From Chthoniobacter flavus (GTDB taxonomy: Bacteria > Verrucomicrobiota > Verrucomicrobiia > Chthoniobacterales > DYNR01): a DNA stretch of 5,827 nucleotides. The position numbers and the translations under genes are program-made. The stretch lies in NCBI GenBank assembly GCA_020720945.1, contig DYNR01000152.1:1-5827 (forward strand). The letters run 5' to 3'. Shown piece by piece: positions 1-4,429 of the stretch. Numbering within the stretch: position 1 is the stretch's first letter; each line of letters starts with the position of its first letter. Under the pieces are notes generated by a model. It saw nothing but the letters and a program-made list of their open reading frames with translations, made no database searches and had not been told where the DNA came from.

Positions 1-4
1 GGGT

Positions 5-520
5 TCAGGCACCGGGTTTTTGTTTCCATTCAAATTTCCCCGGTTGCCCTTCTGCGGGAAGTTGGATCCATTCACCTGTAAAAGAGCGGTTGCGCCATTC
101 TGCGGCTTGTTCGTTTTGGATTGCGTCCAGAGAGCGTTTGGTTTTTTCCGAGATTTGTTTCATGACCTCCATGCGGTCGGCGTTTTCTTCGTTGACGGTT
201 TTGCGGACGAAGATGCCAAAATCGCCTGGGGGGGCTTCGACGATGGCGAGGAGACCGTCGGCACCTTCGCCCACCAAGCGGGAGTTTTTCAGTTCTTGGA
301 TGTCGCCCATGCGGTTGCGGCGGCGGGATTCTGGCGTGGAGGAGGAGTCTTTTTGTTGCGGTTTATTTTTTGCGTTCGCGGAATTTTTTGTTTCATGCTG
401 ATAGACATCCACGCGCATATTGATGTCCACTTGGATGGGGTCGGGGGTGGCGACTTGGATCGTGGGAGATGCGCAGGAGGCGAGGGTCAGGAGGCAGGGG
501 GCGAGCAAGCGTTTTTTCAT
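5..520 (-). CDS. YnbE-YdbL fusion lipoprotein (DUF1318), outer-membrane component of a YdbH-type lipid bridge
   Basis: A 171-residue lipoprotein joining two families that are separate genes in E. coli. Residues 1-16 are a lipoprotein signal with a lipobox L13-A14-S15-C16. Mature +2/+3 residues are Ala and Ser, with no Asp retention signal, so outer-membrane sorting is expected. Residues 16-42 (PTIQVATPDPIQVDINMRVD) match the YnbE core strand. Residues 43-70 are a polar linker rich in Lys, Asn, Gln, Ser and Arg. Residues 71-166 resemble YdbL/DUF1318: RLVGEGADGLLAI, an alternating helical stretch containing VNEENADR, and a final GEWIQ...W.QK. In E. coli YnbE stacks on the YdbH C-terminus and YdbL is a proposed chaperone for YnbE. 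The YdbL half has no signal peptide of its own, as expected if it is exported with YnbE. The ATG at 518-520 overlaps the ydbH-like stop; upstream in-frame starts lie inside that gene and would bury the signal peptide. No Shine-Dalgarno is seen, so translational coupling is likely. The family call is confident; the function is inferred. Confidence 0.9.
   Translation of the reverse strand: MKKRLLAPCLLTLASCASPTIQVATPDPIQVDINMRVDVYQHETKNSANAKNKPQQKDSSSTPESRRRNRMGDIQELKNSRLVGEGADGLLAIVEAPPGDFGIFVRKTVNEENADRMEVMKQISEKTKRSLDAIQNEQAAEWRNRSFTGEWIQLPAEGQPGKFEWKQKPGA
517..520 (-). other. ATGA stop/start overlap coupling ydbH-like to ynbE-ydbL fusion
   Basis: Read on the minus strand the four bases are ATGA: the ATG opens the fusion lipoprotein and the TGA closes the YdbH-like gene. 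The 20 bases before the ATG (A/C-rich, ending ACAACCACCC) contain no purine-rich ribosome-binding motif, so re-initiation by ribosomes finishing ydbH is the simplest way to translate the lipoprotein. This would link the amounts of the two bridge components. Confidence 0.75.
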
Positions 521-2625
521 GGGTGGTTGTTTTTTGCGGGTGGTTTTGAGGGTGGTTTTGCGGAAAGGTTTTTCCATTTTCCGTCGGGGGATTCGTCGTC
601 GAAAAGGTAGAGGTCGATGTTGCGGGAGCCGAGTTTTCCGGGCAGGCGCAAAGAGAGTTTCCCTTGTTTGCCGACGGTCCAGAAATCGGCGGATGCAGAA
701 GTGTAGTGGAAGTCTCGCAGGTTTTCCAGAGCCACTTTGGTGGCACTCCGTTTGAGAGAGTTCCATTCCGGCGGGAGGTTTTGCAAAAGGTTATCGATTT
801 TTGCGATGTGGAGAGTGCCGGGAGCTTTGGATTTCAGGGAGCCTTTGACGCGGTCGATGGAGCTGCCGCAGGCATCGACTTCGAGTCGGAAATCTGCGGG
901 TCCGGAGAGGCTCAGGTTTTGCGGGGCGAGGACGGCGGTCAATTTTTTGAGGTTGACGCGGGTGCCGGTGATCCAGCCGATCCAGCGGGGAGTTTCGCCG
1001 AAGGAAAAACTCAGACCTGCGGTGAGGTAGCCGTCGTAGGCGTTGCCGCCGAGTTGGGCGTTGATGCCCGTTTTATCAAAAGTGGTTGACAGCCAGAGTT
1101 TTCCGATTTTGAACTGGCGCCAGAGGACGCTGTCCATGTGGAGTTCGTTGACCAGGTTGTCGCCGTGTTTTCCCGGTGGGTAGGCGAAGCGCATATTGCC
1201 GCGAAGGGAGTCGAGGTCGAGCTGGAGAGAGGGGAAAGAAAAGCTTTGGGGGTCGATTTCGAGGGAGGTTTCTAGGCGCAGGGAAGCCAGGTCCGAGAAG
1301 CGCACATCGGAGGCGGAAGTTTGGAACGACATGGGGAGGCCGATTTGGCCGACGCGTTCGCCGCCGAGGACGAGGCGGCCGAATTCGATCCGCAGGTGCT
1401 CGATGTTCCATCCTCCGCCAGAAGCGGTTGCGGCAGATTGTGGCGCGGTGCCTTCTTGCATCGCTTGCATATAGAGGAAGAGGTCTGGGGAGATGTAAAG
1501 AGTGGGGCTCAGGAGAATGACTTGGGAGAGTTTCGAGGCGAGGATGCCTTCGATGGTGAAATAGACAAAAACCGAATGGATGCTGGCGACGCGGACGAGA
1601 GGGTCATGTGGGGAAAGGATTTCGATGCCGGCGAGTTCGACGCGCTGGAGGTCGGAGCCGAGGGCGGAGGATACCCCGCCGAGAGGGATATTGTGGAGAG
1701 AGGTGTTTAGGGTGTATTCAAAGCCCGGGCCAACGCCGGGGATTTCCTCTGTGATCGTGGTGTGTAAGTTTTTGACTTCCAACTGTTTGATCGAAAAGGG
1801 CGGCGAAGGGGTATTTTGTTTGAGAGGTTTTTTTTCGGAGGGGTTTCCCGCGGACAGGAGGGCGCGGATTTGGGAGCCGATGATGGCGGAGCCACCCGAA
1901 ATCGTCATGCCCGAGAGCTGTTTTTTTTCTAGGAGCCCGGAGGTTGAAAAGTCCGACTGGACTTTATCCACGCAGATAAAGGGGGAAGAGAAATCGGAGT
2001 TTTGGGAAAGGGATACATCCCAGACGAAGAGCGAGTGGACGAGGTCGAGGAGGTTTTCTTCGGTTCCTAAGTCCTTGATGTCGAAGGAAAAATGCGAGCG
2101 GCAATAGATGGGCGGGAGATGGTCTGAGCCGTCGTGGTGGACATAGAGTTCGCCGAATTCGCACGAGAGTCGGCCGAGGGACCAGACTGCGGGGGCGGCG
2201 GGGGATTCTTGGTTTTCTTGGTTTGTCTCTGGGGTTGGAGCGAGAGATTCGATCGCAGAAAAGAAAGCGGGGGAAAGGAAAAAGGAAGGTTCTTCCAGAT
2301 CGGCGGATTCTAGGTGTTTGCTAAAAATTCCAGTTGGGCCGAGGGAGAGAGCCAGCCGTTTTGCGGAAAAAAGGATGGTGTCCGATTTGCGTTCGTAGAT
2401 GCGGATGCCGTAGAGAGAGATTTCCGTCGTATCCGTCCAGTCCCAATCGTCCACTTCGATTTTTAGGGAAGGGAAAAACTGGTCGAAGCCCCATTCTACG
2501 AGGAAAGGGGTTTTTGAGGGAGGTTTTGGTGGGGCGGGCGTTTTTTGTTGGGCGGAGAAAAGGGGCAAGCAGGAGAGTGCCGCCAAAAAAACGATCCAGG
2601 CAAAAGGGGCGAGGAAGCGTTTCAT
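517..2625 (-). CDS. ydbH: YdbH-like AsmA-family intermembrane lipid-transport protein
   Basis: A 702-residue protein, shorter than E. coli YdbH (about 880). Residues 1-25 are a signal peptide or signal anchor with a hydrophobic core around residues 5-24; a possible cleavage site follows FSA25. A Pro/Lys-rich linker follows (about 27-40). From residue 41 (FLVEWGFDQFFPSLKIEVDDW) the alternating beta-rich pattern, with 'LYGIRIYER'-type repeats, is typical of AsmA-like proteins. The C-terminal part resembles the YdbH/'dicarboxylate transport' domain: GPADFRLEV about 575-583, GSLKSKAPGTLHIAKID about 595-611, DFHYTSASADF from 638, KLSLRLPGK from about 656 and NIDLYLF 669-675, the likely strand that receives YnbE. 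A Pro/Lys-rich tail ends the protein (688-702). In E. coli YdbH is one of three partly redundant AsmA-like proteins (with TamB and YhdP) that carry phospholipid to the outer membrane. The next gene encodes YnbE and YdbL domains, which strongly supports the call. The start overlaps the upstream stop, and there is no Shine-Dalgarno. Confidence 0.85.
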   Translation of the reverse strand: MKRFLAPFAWIVFLAALSCLPLFSAQQKTPAPPKPPSKTPFLVEWGFDQFFPSLKIEVDDWDWTDTTEISLYGIRIYERKSDTILFSAKRLALSLGPTGIFSKHLESADLEEPSFFLSPAFFSAIESLAPTPETNQENQESPAAPAVWSLGRLSCEFGELYVHHDGSDHLPPIYCRSHFSFDIKDLGTEENLLDLVHSLFVWDVSLSQNSDFSSPFICVDKVQSDFSTSGLLEKKQLSGMTISGGSAIIGSQIRALLSAGNPSEKKPLKQNTPSPPFSIKQLEVKNLHTTITEEIPGVGPGFEYTLNTSLHNIPLGGVSSALGSDLQRVELAGIEILSPHDPLVRVASIHSVFVYFTIEGILASKLSQVILLSPTLYISPDLFLYMQAMQEGTAPQSAATASGGGWNIEHLRIEFGRLVLGGERVGQIGLPMSFQTSASDVRFSDLASLRLETSLEIDPQSFSFPSLQLDLDSLRGNMRFAYPPGKHGDNLVNELHMDSVLWRQFKIGKLWLSTTFDKTGINAQLGGNAYDGYLTAGLSFSFGETPRWIGWITGTRVNLKKLTAVLAPQNLSLSGPADFRLEVDACGSSIDRVKGSLKSKAPGTLHIAKIDNLLQNLPPEWNSLKRSATKVALENLRDFHYTSASADFWTVGKQGKLSLRLPGKLGSRNIDLYLFDDESPDGKWKNLSAKPPSKPPAKNNHP
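2622..2625 (-). other. ATGA stop/start overlap coupling release-factor-like gene to ydbH-like gene
   Basis: On the minus strand ATGA contains the ydbH-like start and the TGA stop of the release-factor-like gene. The preceding bases (TTCCTCCACCCCCGA) are pyrimidine-rich and lack a Shine-Dalgarno, so translation of ydbH probably depends on ribosomes arriving from the upstream gene. With the identical arrangement at 517-520, this makes the three genes one coupled unit. Confidence 0.75.
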
Positions 2626-3017
2626 TCGGGGGTGGAGGAAGAACGCAGTTTTTTTATTTCCGATCTGCGGCGTTTTTGAGCGAGGATTTTTCGTTTGGCG
2701 GAAGGGGAGCGTTTTGCGGATTGCCTGCGTTTTTTTGCGGTTTCCGCCCGTTTTGCGAGGAGGATGGCGCGGCGTTCGGACTCGATGCGGTCGAGGAGGC
2801 GAGAGAGGGCGGAGAGGCGGTTTTGTTCGCGGGAGCGGGAGTCTTCCGAAGATGCGGTCAGACCGGAAGGCAGGTGTTTGACCGTCACGCCCGTTTCCAC
2901 TTTGTTGACATTTTGCCCGCCGGGGCCGCCCGATCGGCGGAAGCTCTCACGGATTTCCTCGGGTGCGACTTTGAGGGCGGCCTGGCGTTTTTGTAACAGC
3001 TTGCGGAAACGATCCAT
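2622..3017 (-). CDS. Small GGQ release-factor-like protein (ArfB / MTRFR type ribosome rescue)
   Basis: A 131-residue protein containing only the catalytic domain of class I release factors. The peptidyl-tRNA hydrolysis motif is S29-GGPGGQNVNKVET (GGQ at 33-35), followed by VKHLPSGL and RSREQNR (61-67), the usual layout of this domain. The codon-recognition domains of RF1/RF2 are absent. The C-terminal 45 or so residues (about 81-125) are strongly basic, with KRRRSEIKKLR. In ArfB-like rescue factors such a tail enters the empty mRNA channel of a stalled ribosome, so a role in releasing peptides from stalled ribosomes is inferred. It is the first gene of the operon with ydbH; I see no functional link and co-transcription may be incidental. 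The start is uncertain. ATG at 3017 gives the family-like length. In-frame ATG at 3065 or GTG at 3089 would add 16 or 24 residues of unremarkable sequence, and the GTG would overlap the divergent gene. None has a Shine-Dalgarno. Confidence 0.85.
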   Translation of the reverse strand: MDRFRKLLQKRQAALKVAPEEIRESFRRSGGPGGQNVNKVETGVTVKHLPSGLTASSEDSRSREQNRLSALSRLLDRIESERRAILLAKRAETAKKRRQSAKRSPSAKRKILAQKRRRSEIKKLRSSSTPE

Positions 3018-3038
3018 CGGAGTTTTTGAGTTTGGTGC

Positions 3039-3068
3039 TTGTGAAAATCTCGGAAATGTGTTCATACT
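3039..3068 (+). promoter_or_regulatory. Possible sigma70-like promoter for the epimerase gene
   Basis: A TTGTGA box (3039-3044) and a CATACT box (3063-3068) are separated by 18 bases; each matches four of six positions of the housekeeping consensus. Transcription would begin about 7 bases after the second box, close to the ATG at 3075, implying a leaderless or nearly leaderless message. The 57-base divergent gap must also serve the minus-strand operon, but I find no convincing box for that direction. This is weak pattern evidence only. Confidence 0.25.
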
Positions 3069-3074
3069 GCAAGC

Positions 3075-4043
3075 ATGGAATCCATGCACGAAATAATCGA
3101 ACGAGCCGGAGGGACGCTAGATTGCCTGGTATCGCGAAGCGGCGGTATCCGGTTGGAAATCAAGAGGAAAGGGGCGGAGCTCATTTCTCTGCAAAAGCTG
3201 TGTGGGGACGGGGTGTGGCGTGGTTATTTATACAGGGACGGGTTGGCGGACACGCCGGCGGAAGGGTGGACGAGCCATTCCACGCTGATGGGGTATTACA
3301 TTCACCGTCTTTGGGAGCAGCGTTCGTTTTACAGGGGCAAGGAGATACGCGGGGGGACGCACGGGTTTTTGCGGCATTGTATTTTTGGTGCGCCGGAGTA
3401 TGATGCGGGGGATGCGAGCTTGACCTATCGTCTTGCGGCAAAGGATGTTCCTTCAGGTTCTTACCCGTTGAGGGTTTCCTTTGCGCTGGTTTATCGCTTG
3501 GTTGAGGGTGGGGGAGTCGAGGTTGAATTCCGGTTTGAGAACGAAGAACCGGAGACCGAGGCGCACATCAGTTTTGGGTTGCATCCAGGGATCGAGCTTA
3601 CAAAGCTCGCGGACGGGCGGGTTTTGATGCCGGCGGGGCGGTATGTGCGGCATATAGCGCCAGGAGATTTTCTCGATGGAAACACGGTGGAGATCGACCA
3701 TGCTGGCGGTGCGATGCCATTTTCCATCGAAGGGTTGCCAGGTTCTTATCTCCTTGCGTTGGATGGGGTTCCGGAGCGGAATTTCCTCGTTGAAGACCCC
3801 GCTTCCGGGCGGAGCCTCGCGTTGGAGTTCGGGGATTGCCCGTTTTTGACGCTGTGGAGTAACGGGGCGGATTTCGTTTGCGTTGAGCCGTGCTGGGGGT
3901 TGCCCGACAGCAATCCGCCGACGGCGTTTGAAGACAAGCCGGGGATACAGAAACTTCCGCCGCGCGGGAAGATTGCGAAGTCCTTCCGGATGAGCCCCCG
4001 TTGGGTTGCCCCCACTATTTATTCTAATTTGCTTTCAAGATGA
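3075..4043 (+). CDS. Aldose 1-epimerase / galactose mutarotase-like protein
   Basis: A 322-residue cytoplasmic protein of the galactose-mutarotase fold, with no signal peptide. Family signatures are GGTHGFLRH at 93-101 (the HGF.R motif), SFGLHPGI at 166-173 with the probable catalytic H170, and VCVEPCWGLPD at 268-278 with the probable catalytic base E271. The His protonates the ring oxygen and the Glu deprotonates the C1 hydroxyl when alpha and beta sugar anomers interconvert. Length is normal for the family. The LacX-like spacing of HGF.R and the absence of galK, galT or glycosidase genes nearby mean that the substrate cannot be named; hexose-6-phosphate or other sugars are possible. It is divergent from the release-factor operon and is followed by a 151-base gap, so it is probably monocistronic. 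The start could also be the ATG at 3084, three codons later. There is no Shine-Dalgarno before either start. Confidence 0.85.
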   Translation: MESMHEIIERAGGTLDCLVSRSGGIRLEIKRKGAELISLQKLCGDGVWRGYLYRDGLADTPAEGWTSHSTLMGYYIHRLWEQRSFYRGKEIRGGTHGFLRHCIFGAPEYDAGDASLTYRLAAKDVPSGSYPLRVSFALVYRLVEGGGVEVEFRFENEEPETEAHISFGLHPGIELTKLADGRVLMPAGRYVRHIAPGDFLDGNTVEIDHAGGAMPFSIEGLPGSYLLALDGVPERNFLVEDPASGRSLALEFGDCPFLTLWSNGADFVCVEPCWGLPDSNPPTAFEDKPGIQKLPPRGKIAKSFRMSPRWVAPTIYSNLLSR

Positions 4044-4056
4044 GACCAATCTGCTT

Positions 4057-4145
4057 GTTTCTTTTGACTCTGGCGGCGTTGCTCCGCAGTCCCATAGCGC
4101 AGAGGCTATGCTCCTTTGTCGCGCCTTGCCGGAGCCAAAAGCAAC
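4057..4145. repeat. Imperfect long inverted repeat with nested hairpin (candidate dispersed palindromic element or structured RNA)
   Basis: This 89-base palindromic element fills much of the gap between the epimerase gene and the small membrane-protein gene. GTTTCTTTTGACTCTGGC (4057-4074) pairs with GCCGGAGCCAAAAGCAAC (4128-4145): 15 Watson-Crick pairs, one G-T wobble and two mismatches over 18 positions. Inside the loop is a perfect 6-bp hairpin, CATAGC 4093-4098 with GCTATG 4105-4110 and a 6-base loop. A competing fold is possible because GCTCCG (4081-4086) can also pair with CGGAGC (4130-4135), extended by CGTT/AACG across a bulge. No T-run follows on either strand, so a simple intrinsic terminator is unlikely. 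No target-site duplication is evident. Whether it recurs elsewhere in the genome cannot be seen from this window. Confidence 0.6.
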
Positions 4146-4152
4146 GGCGCAT

Positions 4153-4170
4153 TTTCAACTCATTTTGAAA
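4153..4170. repeat. Short perfect hairpin TTTCAA/TTGAAA
   Basis: TTTCAA (4153-4158) and TTGAAA (4165-4170) form a perfect 6-bp stem around a 6-base loop, just downstream of the larger palindrome and 25 bases before the next start codon. An A/T-only tandem GAATTA-GAATTA follows at 4173-4184. It could be an operator half-site pair or part of the neighbouring element, and chance is also possible at this length. Confidence 0.35.
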
Positions 4171-4176
4171 GCGAAT

Positions 4177-4182
4177 TAGAAT
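4177..4182 (+). promoter_or_regulatory. Possible -10 box for the small membrane protein / TPR operon
   Basis: TAGAAT matches five of six -10 consensus positions and lies in the most A/T-rich stretch of the gap. Its predicted start site, about 4189, is roughly six bases before the ATG at 4195. No good -35 box is found at the proper distance; the best hexamers match only three of six. It is the most promoter-like site upstream of the two-gene unit but remains tentative. Confidence 0.25.
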
Positions 4183-4194
4183 TAGCTTTTTCCT

Positions 4195-4416
4195 ATGAAA
4201 ACCCTGTTAAGATTCATCCTCCGCATTTTGCTTTTTGCCGTTTTGTTTTTTGTGTTTCTGGTTCTTTTCCAATACGGTCCCAGCCGTTTTTTGGAAGGGG
4301 CAGTAGCCGAAGCAAAATGGGTGCAAAGCCTGGTGGCAGGCGGAGCGAAGCAGACCAAAGCCCCCGAACCCGCCGGGAAAGCGCAAGCAGTGCCGGCACC
4401 AACCGAAAAAAAATAA
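4195..4416 (+). CDS. Small single-pass membrane protein of unknown function
   Basis: A 73-residue protein that I do not recognise. Residues 5-26 are a nearly uninterrupted Leu/Phe/Ile/Val membrane segment. Positive residues K2, R6 and R10 at the N-terminal end predict an N-inside topology, with the C-terminal part in the periplasm. Residues 28-50 could form an amphipathic helix (RFLEGAVAEAKWVQSLV). The last 20 or so residues are Ala/Pro/Lys-rich and probably disordered. There is no lipobox and no good cleavage site, so it is likely an anchored protein. The gene ends 13 bases before the TPR gene, consistent with co-transcription and perhaps with acting together. The start ATG is preceded by a pyrimidine-rich AGCTTTTTCCT and no Shine-Dalgarno. 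Compositional sense and operon-like spacing support a real gene; homology is untested. Confidence 0.6.
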   Translation: MKTLLRFILRILLFAVLFFVFLVLFQYGPSRFLEGAVAEAKWVQSLVAGGAKQTKAPEPAGKAQAVPAPTEKK

Positions 4417-4429
4417 ATCCCTCCTTCTT

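Noticed and set aside
5..310. Internal ATG at 308-310 as a separate start for a free YdbL-like protein.
   Set aside because: It has no ribosome-binding motif, and the product would lack any signal peptide, whereas YdbL works in the periplasm. The fusion reading is continuous.
5..766. Longer reading of the lipoprotein gene starting at 766 (253 residues).
   Set aside because: The extra 82 residues are Arg/Pro-rich out-of-frame sequence inside the ydbH-like gene, and they would bury the clear lipoprotein signal peptide that starts at 520.
1176..2107. Several long open frames on the plus strand opposite the ydbH-like gene.
   Set aside because: They are Arg/Gly-rich mirror frames of a well-supported gene, with no recognisable domains. 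Long antisense frames are common opposite G+C-rich genes.
2566..2625. Possible lipobox ending in Cys19 (AALSC) in the YdbH-like signal sequence.
   Set aside because: The -3 position is Ala and the -2 position is Leu, a poor lipobox. YdbH-type proteins are expected to be anchored by an uncleaved or conventional N-terminal segment.
2622..3089. GTG start at 3089 for the release-factor-like protein.
   Set aside because: It would overlap the divergent epimerase start by 15 bases, and the added residues show no family-like sequence. The ATG at 3065 remains possible, but 3017 fits the domain best.
4093..4120. CATAGC/GCTATG hairpin as an intrinsic terminator for the epimerase gene.
   Set aside because: The stem is only 6 bp with mixed composition and is followed by CTCCTTTGTC rather than a T-run.
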